DNA of 14,491 nucleotides from Paenibacillus sp. (GCA_029256665.1 JAQSXN010000019.1:1-14491); one strand, 5' to 3'; counted from the first letter of the stretch, positions 7,942 to 14,371 are shown. Made by a program: numbers and translations. Notes: a model not told the origin generated them from the sequence alone.

Positions 7942-9155
7942 GAGCCGGAACCTCCGCCCCCGGTCCCGAGCCGGCGGGCGACGACGTCCATGATCCGGCC
8001 GGCGGTCTCGCGCTTGGACATGAGCGGCAGCGCTTCGACGAGTCCCTGAGGCCCGTAGATCTGGACCTCGTTCGTTTCCACGTTAAAGCCCGCTCCCTCG
8101 GCTCCGACATCGTTGGCGACGATCAGATCGCAGTTCTTGCGTTTCAGCTTGTCCATCGCATAACGTTCCACTTCTTGCGTTTCCGCCGCGAAGCCGACCA
8201 ACAGCTGATGCGTCTTGCGCTCGCCGAGCGTCTGCAAAATATCGGTCGTCCGCTCCAGTTCCAGGACGAGCGTCTCGCCCGTCTTCTTGATCTTCTGGTC
8301 GTAAGTCTGTACCGGGCGATAGTCCGCCACCGCCGCCGACTTTACGACCACGTCCATCTCGGGATACAGCGGCAGCACGGCGTTCAGCATCTCCTGCGCC
8401 GATTGCGCCCGGATCAACCGGACGCCGGAAGGCGGCCGCTCCGTCGTCCGCCCGGCGACCACCGTCACGTCGGCCCCCATTAGCAGAGCCGCCTCCGCGA
8501 TCGCGAACCCCATTTTGCCCGAGGAATCGTTGGTCAAGTAACGAACGGGATCCAGCCGTTCGATCGTTCCGCCTGCCGTAACAAGCACCTTCTTGCCGCT
8601 AAGCGTCTTGCCTCTGGCGAACCAAGCCTGAACGGCCAGCACGATATCCTCCGGCTCCGCCAGCCTTCCTTTGGCGACGTAACCGCAGGCGAGCTGGCCC
8701 GTACCGGGCTCCACGAACATCGCGCCGCGCGACGCAAGCAAGTCCATATTGCGCACGACCGCCGGATGCTCGTACATATGAACGTTCATGGCCGGAGCGA
8801 TAAGCACCGGGCAGGTCGCGGCGAGCAGCGTCGTGCTCAGCATGTCGTCAGCGAAGCCGCCCGCCAGCTTGGCGATGCTGCCCGCCGTCGCCGGAGCGAC
8901 GACGATCAGATCGGCATGGTCGGCCAGGTGAATATGAGAAACGACGGACGGATCGCGTTCGTCGAATGTATCGATATGTACGGGGTTGCGCGAAAGCGTC
9001 TGCAGCGTTAAGGGCGTTATGAATTTTGTCGCGGATTCCGTCATGATGACGTGCACCTGCGCGCCAGCTTGCACCAGCTTGCTGCATAACGCCGCTCCCT
9101 TGTACGCCGCGATGCCTCCCGTAATGCCAAGCAATATGGTTTTCCCTCGAATCAT
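7938..9155 (-). CDS. coaBC: Bifunctional phosphopantothenoylcysteine decarboxylase / phosphopantothenate-cysteine ligase
   Basis: 405-residue CoaBC carrying two consecutive steps of coenzyme A synthesis. The CoaC half (about 1-180) is an FMN-dependent decarboxylase: ILLGITGGIAAYKG at the N-terminus, SHIHLAD (73-79) with the family active-site His, the PAMNVHMY motif (121-128), and ACGYVAKGRL (156-165) with the substrate-loop cysteine C157. The CoaB half (about 186-395) has the LVTAGGTIE nucleotide-binding start (191-199), NDSSGKMG (209-216), AAVADYRP (274-281) and the lysine motif KIKK (288-291). It ends in a Gly/Ser-rich tail. The ATG at 9155 has AGGAG 7 bases upstream and starts the conserved MIRGKTILLGITGG. 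An in-frame extension to 9287 would run into the yfiT-like gene and is rejected. A strong hairpin lies just upstream of its ribosome binding site. Confidence 0.96.
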   Translation of the reverse strand: MIRGKTILLGITGGIAAYKGAALCSKLVQAGAQVHVIMTESATKFITPLTLQTLSRNPVHIDTFDERDPSVVSHIHLADHADLIVVAPATAGSIAKLAGGFADDMLSTTLLAATCPVLIAPAMNVHMYEHPAVVRNMDLLASRGAMFVEPGTGQLACGYVAKGRLAEPEDIVLAVQAWFARGKTLSGKKVLVTAGGTIERLDPVRYLTNDSSGKMGFAIAEAALLMGADVTVVAGRTTERPPSGVRLIRAQSAQEMLNAVLPLYPEMDVVVKSAAVADYRPVQTYDQKIKKTGETLVLELERTTDILQTLGERKTHQLLVGFAAETQEVERYAMDKLKRKNCDLIVANDVGAEGAGFNVETNEVQIYGPQGLVEALPLMSKRETAGRIMDVVARRLGTGGGGSGS

Positions 9156-9175
9156 GTTGCCACTCCTATTCCAAT

Positions 9176-9206
9176 CGCCGAACGCGCGGAAAACGCGCGT
9201 TCGGCG
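9176..9206 (-). other. Perfect 13-bp inverted repeat (hairpin) in the coaBC leader
   Basis: The left arm CGCCGAACGCGCG (9176-9188) and the right arm CGCGCGTTCGGCG (9194-9206) are perfect complements around the loop GAAAA. The hexamer CAATCG occurs on both sides (9172-9177 and 9207-9212), the left copy overlapping the stem. It is too stable to ignore, but no T-run follows on either strand, so it is not a canonical intrinsic terminator. It ends about 10 bases before the coaBC Shine-Dalgarno sequence. Confidence 0.85.
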
Positions 9207-9231
9207 CAATCGTTTCGATCTAAATATCGGA

Positions 9232-9756
9232 TTACCAGTCCATCCGCTCCCGCAGATTGACGATATGGGCGACGTGATGGCGGCCATGCCAAGCCACGAA
9301 CCCTAGAAAATAAGATAATTTCATCTGCATGCCGCGTTCGGGATGATAAAACTCGCGATCGAAGCTGCTCCGCTCCATTCCCCGAAGCAGTAGCGACCAA
9401 CGGGCGTACAGTCCATCGATGACGGCCAGACTGAGCTCGGGAGACGCTTTCAAGCTATCCGGCGTTTCGGCCCACAACTCTTCGTGGAAAGGTTTGATCG
9501 TCGGATTGGATTCCGTGAGCGCCAGCTTGAAGCGCGTAAAACAATTCATGCCCGCGTCGGCCAAATGATGCGTCACTTGACGTACGGTCCAGCCGCCAGT
9601 CCGGTAAGGCGTATCGAGCTGCTCCTCGTCCAGTCCTTCAAGCGCGGCTCTTAGCTGGGCTGGCAACGCTTCGACTTCGGCGATCCACTTGTCCTGCTGC
9701 GAGACATTCATGCCTTCGAATTGATAACGTCCGATCGGATAACGCAATTGCTCCAT
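9232..9756 (-). CDS. bstA: DinB/YfiT-family protein, probable bacillithiol S-transferase or metal-dependent hydrolase
   Basis: 174-residue protein of the DinB-like four-helix fold, closest in my recognition to B. subtilis YfiT/BstA, which attaches bacillithiol to toxic electrophiles. The N-terminus MEQLRYPIGRY and the motifs GGWTVRQVTHHLADAGMN (54-71) and WHGRHHVAHI (156-165) are typical. H64, H157 and H161 match the three metal ligands of YfiT with a constant offset of three residues. The substrate is not shown by the sequence; hydrolase names for this family are older guesses. The ATG at 9756 has GGGAGG 7 bases upstream; the longer frame from TTG at 9771 would swallow that site. It sits between rpoZ and coaBC, where the conserved operon normally has no gene, and has its own promoter candidate and an upstream terminator, so it is likely a separate unit. 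Confidence 0.85.
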   Translation of the reverse strand: MEQLRYPIGRYQFEGMNVSQQDKWIAEVEALPAQLRAALEGLDEEQLDTPYRTGGWTVRQVTHHLADAGMNCFTRFKLALTESNPTIKPFHEELWAETPDSLKASPELSLAVIDGLYARWSLLLRGMERSSFDREFYHPERGMQMKLSYFLGFVAWHGRHHVAHIVNLRERMDW

Positions 9757-9861
9757 ACTAATCCCTCCCAAGAATTAACGTTCGTACGCCGTCCTTCGGC
9801 GGCAAAGCCGCATAACCGCGGACAGATGAAGTTGCTCCGGGCAACCCCTCTTTCTCCCCAT

Positions 9862-9870
9862 ATCATACCA
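9862..9870 (-). promoter_or_regulatory. Extended -10 promoter for the yfiT-like gene
   Basis: On the minus strand TGGTATGAT (9870-9862) matches the extended -10 consensus TGnTATAAT with one mismatch. No good -35 hexamer lies 17 bp upstream, which extended -10 promoters tolerate. Transcription would begin near 9855 and give a leader of about 100 nt before the ATG at 9756. The position downstream of the rpoZ terminator fits an independent transcription unit. Confidence 0.5.
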
Positions 9871-10044
9871 TATCGCGCTTCAAAAACTAGCCAAATTGTT
9901 AGGACTCAAAGCGGAACAAGGCGTCTGTGGCCGGCAGCTTCGCCAATGCGTCTTGCGGCTCCCGCCGTGCAAGCTTCATGACGAATATATACCTCGAACG
10001 GCCGAGGTTCAAACGGAGCGGCTCCCGCGTTGATGGGCTTGTAC

Positions 10045-10080
10045 AAAAAAAGGAGCGCTTCAAGTGCAAGCAACTCCTTT
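10045..10080 (-). terminator. Rho-independent terminator of the remA-gmk-rpoZ transcript
   Basis: Read on the minus strand, AAAGGAG (10080-10074) pairs with CTCCTTT (10055-10049), with GC/GC pairing further in. A run of seven T follows (10051-10045). It lies about 200 nt after the rpoZ stop and before the promoter of the yfiT-like gene. The plus-strand reading has only three T after the stem, so the minus orientation is preferred. Confidence 0.75.
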
Positions 10081-10100
10081 AATCGTAAGCGTATCGTATT

Positions 10101-10280
10101 AGAGGTTGTTCAAAAAGTAGGCTTCCCATTACGAAGAATTTCTAGAAGTGTACTCGACATCGAATTTGGAATCCAGCCGAACCTTCCGTTGCTCACGTAG
10201 CTCTGCTACGCTCCGCTACTTTCGTTTCTAGCTGAATTCCATCTTCTCGGTACTGATAACCGAACTTTTTGAACACGAAC
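10101..10280. repeat. MITE-like imperfect palindromic repeat element
   Basis: The ends carry the same 12-mer in inverted orientation: TGTTCAAAAAGT at 10107-10118 and ACTTTTTGAACA at 10264-10275. Inside, TGGAATCCAGC (10167-10177) is mirrored by GCTGAATTCCA (10231-10241) with one difference. The centre is a perfect hairpin, CGTAGC-TCT-GCTACG (10196-10210). The whole can fold as one long imperfect cruciform of about 170-180 bp with no coding capacity. The right end stops a few bases after the rpoZ stop codon. Whether other copies exist cannot be seen here; the terminal repeats and the lack of an ORF suggest a non-autonomous mobile or REP-type element. Confidence 0.65.
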
Positions 10281-10282
10281 TT

Positions 10283-10492
10283 TTAGTCTTCTTTGGTAGG
10301 AAGGTTTTCGACTTGAAGGATGTCGCCGTAAATTTCTTCGAGGGCAACGCCCACGAACTTGTGGGAACGCGGATTTACAAGCTCCGACTTCTCTCCGTTG
10401 CGCAGCATGCGCGCTCTTCTGGAAGCGGCCACGACCAGCGTGTATTTGCTGTCGACCTTCTTGACCATTTCGTCAATGGATGGATATAACAT
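10283..10492 (-). CDS. rpoZ: DNA-directed RNA polymerase omega subunit
   Basis: 69-residue omega subunit, a normal length for Bacillales. It starts MLYPSIDEMVKKVDSKYTLV, and the core helix ASRRARMLRNG (23-33) is the conserved omega signature, followed by the ALEEI segment (50-54). Omega binds the beta' subunit and helps assembly and stability of RNA polymerase. The ATG has GAGGAG 8 bases upstream and lies 16 bp after gmk, the usual partner in bacteria. A palindromic repeat begins within about 10 bases of its stop, so the transcript carries an unusual 3' end before the terminator. Confidence 0.95.
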   Translation of the reverse strand: MLYPSIDEMVKKVDSKYTLVVAASRRARMLRNGEKSELVNPRSHKFVGVALEEIYGDILQVENLPTKED

Positions 10493-10508
10493 GGCTAATT
10501 CTCCTCAC

Positions 10509-11120
10509 TCAAGCTTTCTCGATTGCGGTCTTAAGTCCCGTTACGTACGGCATGAACCGTTCCCTGCGGCAGTGCTCCGCAATCACGATGCTCCGAATTC
10601 GATCGCACGCGGCGTCGATTTCGTCGTTCATCACGGCGTAGTCGTAATGCTGAAGCAGGCTCATCTCTTCCACGGCCACGTTCATCCGCGTATTGATTAT
10701 GTCCTGAGTCTCCGTGCCGCGACCGGTAATACGTTGTTTCAGCTCGTCAAGCGACGGCGGCAGCAAGAAAATGAAGATCGCCTCCGGGAAATTTTCTTTC
10801 ACCTTAAGCGCGCCTTGCACCTCGATCTCCAAAATGACGTCCTTGCCGCTGCTCAGCGTCTTGTCTACGAAGTCGCGCGGCGTACCGTAGTAATTGCCCA
10901 CGTATTCGGCATGCTCCAAGAGCGCTCCGCGCGCGATCATGTCTTGAAATTGCTCGCGGGACTTGAAGAAATAATTGACGCCGTCAATCTCGCCCTGCCT
11001 CGGCTGCCTCGTCGTTGCCGACACGGAATACACGATCTCCGGCATTCTGCTCCGTAGCGCGGTGCATACCGTGCCCTTGCCCACCCCGGCAGGACCGGAC
11101 AAAACAATTAACAATCCCAT
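10509..11120 (-). CDS. gmk: Guanylate kinase
   Basis: 203-residue guanylate kinase, converting GMP and ATP to GDP and ADP in the cytoplasm. It has the P-loop GPAGVGKGT (9-17), the GMP-binding segment [11 protein letters not shown] (34-44), E69 and Y78 in the nucleotide monophosphate-binding lid region, EIEVQGA (98-104) and the Arg-rich LID stretch QRITGRGTE (129-137). The ATG has GGGGAG and AGGA 10 and 5 bases upstream. It sits 19 bp after remA and 16 bp before rpoZ, in the order known from B. subtilis. Confidence 0.97.
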   Translation of the reverse strand: MGLLIVLSGPAGVGKGTVCTALRSRMPEIVYSVSATTRQPRQGEIDGVNYFFKSREQFQDMIARGALLEHAEYVGNYYGTPRDFVDKTLSSGKDVILEIEVQGALKVKENFPEAIFIFLLPPSLDELKQRITGRGTETQDIINTRMNVAVEEMSLLQHYDYAVMNDEIDAACDRIRSIVIAEHCRRERFMPYVTGLKTAIEKA

Positions 11121-11139
11121 TTGTTCCTAGCTCCCCGTA

Positions 11140-11400
11140 CTATTCGTCGTTATCGTCATCCTTCGTGGATAACCGGTGCGCAACTGTCTCCGGCTGAACC
11201 GCTGATAAAATAACATGATCACTGTCCGTAATAATGACCGCGCGCGTCCGACGACCGTACGTGGCGTCAATCAACATGTGCCGGTCGCGGGCTTCCTGAA
11301 TGATCCGTTTAATTGGAGCCGACTCCGGACTAACGATAGAAATAATGCGATTCGCGGAAACAATATTGCCGAATCCGATATTAATGAGCTTAATAGCCAA
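11140..11400 (-). CDS. remA: Extracellular matrix regulator RemA (DUF370 family DNA-binding protein)
   Basis: 86-residue RemA/YlzA-family protein. From the TTG at 11400 it reads [19 protein letters not shown], the family N-terminus. R18, P29 and the pair R50-R51 fall at the positions reported as important for DNA binding or activity in B. subtilis RemA, where it forms a DNA-wrapping oligomer that activates biofilm matrix and osmoprotection genes. The TTG start is favoured because GGAGG/GAGGGGG lies 7-10 bases upstream and the numbering matches the family. The frame stays open upstream to 11526 with ATG codons at the MVLSITD segment and others, but that extension does not resemble the family. 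The C-terminal STKDDDNDE tail is acidic. It precedes gmk by 19 bp. The yicC gene that usually comes before it is absent. Confidence 0.93.
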   Translation of the reverse strand: MAIKLINIGFGNIVSANRIISIVSPESAPIKRIIQEARDRHMLIDATYGRRTRAVIITDSDHVILSAVQPETVAHRLSTKDDDNDE

Positions 11401-11415
11401 GCCAGGTCCCCCTCC
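11401..11415 (-). promoter_or_regulatory. Ribosome binding site supporting the TTG start of remA
   Basis: GGAGGGGG (11415-11408) is followed by a 7-base spacer to TTG at 11400. This is stronger than anything before the upstream in-frame ATG codons and fixes a protein of normal RemA length. Confidence 0.7.
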
Positions 11416-11476
11416 GCGCCTCCGGTCATCCCATGCGCACTTTCCCATACAATCTGTAATCGACAGAACCATTGCA

Positions 11477-11492
11477 TTATTGTTGACAATAA
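11477..11492. promoter_or_regulatory. 16-bp AT-rich palindrome upstream of remA (possible operator)
   Basis: TTATTGTTGACAATAA has perfect 7-bp arms (TTATTGT and ACAATAA) around a TG centre. It stands out in GC-rich DNA and lies between the weak promoter candidate at 11538-11566 and the remA start, where a repressor could act. Its shape is like that of dimeric regulator sites, but I cannot assign a protein. Confidence 0.4.
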
Positions 11493-11537
11493 AAGGATGG
11501 AGCATACGTTTCCCATGCCGTTCCAACTGTACGCCCT

Positions 11538-11566
11538 ATTTTAATTGATTTTGACCGCGCGAACAA
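11538..11566 (-). promoter_or_regulatory. Candidate promoter of remA-gmk-rpoZ
   Basis: TTGTTC (11566-11561) and TAAAAT (11543-11538) are separated by 17 bp. The -10 matches consensus at 5 of 6 positions, the -35 only at the first three. It lies in the gap between the HMT/MTHFR gene and remA, giving a leader of about 130 nt. Confidence 0.35.
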
Positions 11567-11597
11567 GCAAAAGTTAGCATCGCCCTACAAAACCGCG

Positions 11598-13505
11598 TTA
11601 TTTCGAGCTATTCCGTTTCGTGTATTGCCATACGTGCTGCGTAAGCTGAACCGCCATATCGTAGAACATGAACGGCGTGATGAGATAAATGCCGTTGAAA
11701 TGAGGCAGCGCCGCGTCGAGCAGCTCCTTCGCGATCCGCACGCCTTCCGCGCGTCCGGCTTCGCCTTCGAGACCCGCCATGCGTTTGCGCACTTCGTCCG
11801 ACAGCTGGATGCCCGGCACTTCGTTATGCAAGTATTCGGCATTCCTTCCGTTGGCGAGAGGCATGATGCCGATAAATACCGGAACGTCCAAATGTTTGGT
11901 CGATTCCGCGATGCGCTCCATGAGAACAGGATCGTACACCGGCTGCGTCATGATGTAGTCGGCGCCGGACGCGATCTTGCGTTCGAGTCTTTGCACCGCC
12001 TTGTCGAGATGCTTGACGTTCGGGTTGAACGCCGCGCCGACCACGAACTTCGCGCGCTGCTTAAGCGGCTTGCCCGAGAAGGCGACGCCGTCGTTCAACT
12101 GCTTGATCATGCGGATCATCTCGAACGAAGTCAGGTCGTACACGGAGCTTGAATCCGGCAAATCGCCGAATCTAGCCGGGTCGCCCGTCACGGCGAGCAC
12201 ATGGTCGATGCCGAGCGCGTCCAGTCCCATCATGTGGGACTGCGTGCCGATCAGGTTGCGGTCGCGGCAAGCGATGTGGACGAGCGGTCTGATATCGACA
12301 CGCTCCTTGAGCAACGCGGCAAGAGCCAAATTGCTCATGCGCGTGACGGCCAGCGAATTGTCGGCCATCGTAATCGCGTCCGCGTTCGCATCCTTCAGCG
12401 CGGCCGCGCCGGCCATAAACTTGCCGATGTCGAGATCGCGCGGCGGATCCAGCTCCACGATGACCGTGTGGCGCTGCTTCGCCAGCTCGACGATATTCGG
12501 CGCCGCCTCGCCGTCTCCCGTTCCGCCCGCCGGGGACTCGACTACGGAGACTGCCGGTTGGGCATTTGGCGCGGCAGCCGTCCTGTCCGCTGCCGCCGCC
12601 GCTTCGCCTTGGCGCGGCGTGTAGCCGGCCAGAGCGGCGGACATCGCGGCTACATGCTCCGGCGTCGTCCCGCAGCAGCCGCCGATAATGCGGGCTCCGC
12701 GGTCGGCAAAGCGCCGAGCGCTCTCCGCAAAGTATTCCGGTCCGGCGGAATACGTATATTTGCCATCGACGTAGTCGGGGATGCCGGCGTTCGGATAGAC
12801 GGACATCGGCAGCTCTTCTTCCCGGTCGCCGATGGAATCGATGGCGCGCATGATGCCGTTCGGGCCGCTGCGGCAATTGAAGCCGATCACGTCGGCGCCG
12901 AGCTCCTTAAGCTCGTTGAAGGCATCCGAGAGCGCGACGCCGTCCAGCGTCCGGCCGACGTCCTCAACCGCGAATTGGCAGATGACCGCCACGTCCGACA
13001 GCTTGCGGGCGATCGACAGCGCCAGCCTCATCTCTTCCAAGTCGTAGAACGTCTCCAGCAGCAGACCGTCCACGCCTTCGTCCAGCAAAGCCTTCATCTG
13101 CAGCTCGTAGGCGTCCGCCACAAGCGCCGTGCGCAGGTTTTTGAGCTTGCCGTCGCGGATGGAGCCCACGGCGCCGACAACGTACGCGTCGTCGCCGACA
13201 GCGGATCGGGCGATCCGCACGCCCGCCCGGTTAATGGCTTCCATCTCGCCTTCCAGCCCGTATTTGGACAGCTTGACCAAATTCGCGGAGAACGTGTTCG
13301 TCTCGATGACGCGAGCGCCGGCATCGTAATACTGGCGATGCACGTTCTCGATGACGTCCGGCTTAAGCACGTTGAATTCTTCGTAGGAAACGCCGACCGG
13401 GAATCCCATCTGATACAGATAGGTGCCCATCGCGCCGTCGCCGGGAAGGATACGCTCGGCCAGCGCCTCGCGCAGCGCCGGCTTCACGCTATTACCGCCG
13501 CCCAT
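11598..13505 (-). CDS. yitJ: Bifunctional homocysteine S-methyltransferase / 5,10-methylenetetrahydrofolate reductase (YitJ type)
   Basis: 635-residue fusion like B. subtilis YitJ (about 610). The N-terminal half (about 8-294) is a zinc-dependent homocysteine methyltransferase: GDGAMGTYL (22-30), VIETNTF (66-72), and the zinc cysteines C211 (IGFNCRSGP) and C277-C278 (GGCCGTTPEH). An Ala-rich linker follows (about 295-337). The C-terminal half (about 345-625) is an FAD-dependent MTHFR barrel with VIVELDPPR (348-356), where E351 is the expected catalytic Glu, VTGDPARFGD (439-448) and MTQPVYD (519-525). It links the folate one-carbon pool to methionine synthesis. The ATG at 13505 has AGGTG 7 bases upstream and lies 10 bp after dapF. 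No SAM riboswitch or T-box is seen, because dapF abuts it, so it is probably transcribed with dapF. Confidence 0.93.
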   Translation of the reverse strand: MGGGNSVKPALREALAERILPGDGAMGTYLYQMGFPVGVSYEEFNVLKPDVIENVHRQYYDAGARVIETNTFSANLVKLSKYGLEGEMEAINRAGVRIARSAVGDDAYVVGAVGSIRDGKLKNLRTALVADAYELQMKALLDEGVDGLLLETFYDLEEMRLALSIARKLSDVAVICQFAVEDVGRTLDGVALSDAFNELKELGADVIGFNCRSGPNGIMRAIDSIGDREEELPMSVYPNAGIPDYVDGKYTYSAGPEYFAESARRFADRGARIIGGCCGTTPEHVAAMSAALAGYTPRQGEAAAAADRTAAAPNAQPAVSVVESPAGGTGDGEAAPNIVELAKQRHTVIVELDPPRDLDIGKFMAGAAALKDANADAITMADNSLAVTRMSNLALAALLKERVDIRPLVHIACRDRNLIGTQSHMMGLDALGIDHVLAVTGDPARFGDLPDSSSVYDLTSFEMIRMIKQLNDGVAFSGKPLKQRAKFVVGAAFNPNVKHLDKAVQRLERKIASGADYIMTQPVYDPVLMERIAESTKHLDVPVFIGIMPLANGRNAEYLHNEVPGIQLSDEVRKRMAGLEGEAGRAEGVRIAKELLDAALPHFNGIYLITPFMFYDMAVQLTQHVWQYTKRNSSK

Positions 13506-13515
13506 ATGGCGGCAC

Positions 13516-14346
13516 CTACAAGGCGCCGCGGAATACTTCCGCGGCAGGCCCGGTCATATAGACGTGATTGTCGGCTTCGTTCCACTCGATGAGCAGATCG
13601 CCGCCTTTAAGCGATACGGTCGCGGTGCGATCCGTCGCGCCGGTAAGCACGGAGGCGACAAGCGTCGCGCACGCGCCGGTGCCGCAAGCGAGCGTCGGGC
13701 CCGCGCCGCGTTCCCATACGCGCATGTCCGCTTGAGAGCGGGAATTGACCGTTACGAACTCGACGTTGATTTTGCGAGGGAACATGGGATGCGTCTCCAG
13801 CTTCGGCCCCCACGTCTCCAGATCGAAATTCACGGCGTCGTCCACGTAGATGACGGCATGCGGATTGCCCATCGACACCGCCGTAAACGCGAACGTGCGG
13901 CCGTCCACCTCGATCGGATGCTCGATGACGCGCTCCGCGTCCACCGTCGTAGGCACTTTGAGGCCCTGCAGAATCGGCTCTCCCATATCGACGCGAACGC
14001 TGACGACCTTGCCTCCGTCCACGGTGAGCCCAACCTTCTGCACGCCGGCTCCCAGCGTCTCGATCGTGATTTCTTCCCGGTCCGTCAAGCCGTTATCGTA
14101 GACGTACTTCGCCACGCAGCGAATCGCGTTGCCGCATTGCTCCGCCTCGGAGCCGTCGGAATTGATGATGCGCATGCGGAAGTCCGCCTGCTCGGACGGC
14201 AGAACGTACACGAGTCCGTCGGCGCCGATGCCGAAGAAACGGTTACACAGATCAAGCGCCAGCTCGGACGCGTTGTCCGGAAGCTGACGCTCTCCCGCTA
14301 CTACTATAAAGTCATTGCCAAGGCCATGCATTTTCGTAAAATTCAT
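13516..14346 (-). CDS. dapF: Diaminopimelate epimerase
   Basis: 276-residue DapF, which interconverts LL- and meso-diaminopimelate for lysine and peptidoglycan. It starts MNFTKMHGLGNDFIVV with the conserved HGLGNDF. The two catalytic cysteines are present: C71 in SEAEQCGNAIRC and C221 in GPTLACGTGACA. MGNPHAV (159-165) and WERGAGPT (211-218) are also conserved. Both half-domains and the normal length are intact. The ATG has AAGGAG 10 bases upstream. It is the first gene of this strand's run in the window; an imperfect palindrome lies just upstream, and no gene is seen from there to the right edge. Confidence 0.97.
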   Translation of the reverse strand: MNFTKMHGLGNDFIVVAGERQLPDNASELALDLCNRFFGIGADGLVYVLPSEQADFRMRIINSDGSEAEQCGNAIRCVAKYVYDNGLTDREEITIETLGAGVQKVGLTVDGGKVVSVRVDMGEPILQGLKVPTTVDAERVIEHPIEVDGRTFAFTAVSMGNPHAVIYVDDAVNFDLETWGPKLETHPMFPRKINVEFVTVNSRSQADMRVWERGAGPTLACGTGACATLVASVLTGATDRTATVSLKGGDLLIEWNEADNHVYMTGPAAEVFRGAL

Positions 14347-14371
14347 CTATCGCTCTCTCCTTAACGCTATC

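Larger units (their letters stand above)
9772..10282. other. 511-bp intergenic region between the yfiT-like gene and rpoZ
   Basis: There is no gene I can support here. From right to left it holds a MITE-like palindrome (about 10101-10280), a minus-strand terminator (10045-10080), an 11-bp direct repeat GCGGCTCCCGC (9955-9965 and 10018-10028), a 6-bp inverted repeat ACCTCG/CGAGGT at 9991-10008, an extended -10 promoter (9862-9870) and three small leader hairpins (9788-9845). Confidence 0.8.

Noticed and set aside
9176..9206. Intrinsic terminator between yfiT and coaBC
   Set aside because: The stem is strong, but no T-run follows it on either strand.
9156..9287. Longer CoaBC start at 9287
   Set aside because: It would overlap the yfiT-like gene and read through the hairpin; the conserved N-terminus and AGGAG belong to the ATG at 9155.
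9757..9771. TTG start at 9771 for the yfiT-like gene
   Set aside because: These codons contain the Shine-Dalgarno sequence GGGAGG used by the ATG at 9756.
11477..11500. Plus-strand promoter from TTGACA at 11483-11488
   Set aside because: No suitable -10 lies 16-18 bp downstream and no plus-strand gene follows; the hexamer is part of the palindrome.
12201..13592. Long plus-strand open frame (463 codons) antisense to the HMT/MTHFR gene
   Set aside because: It mirrors a strongly conserved gene on the minus strand, has no family features, and is Arg/His/Ala-rich as expected for a shadow frame in GC-rich DNA.
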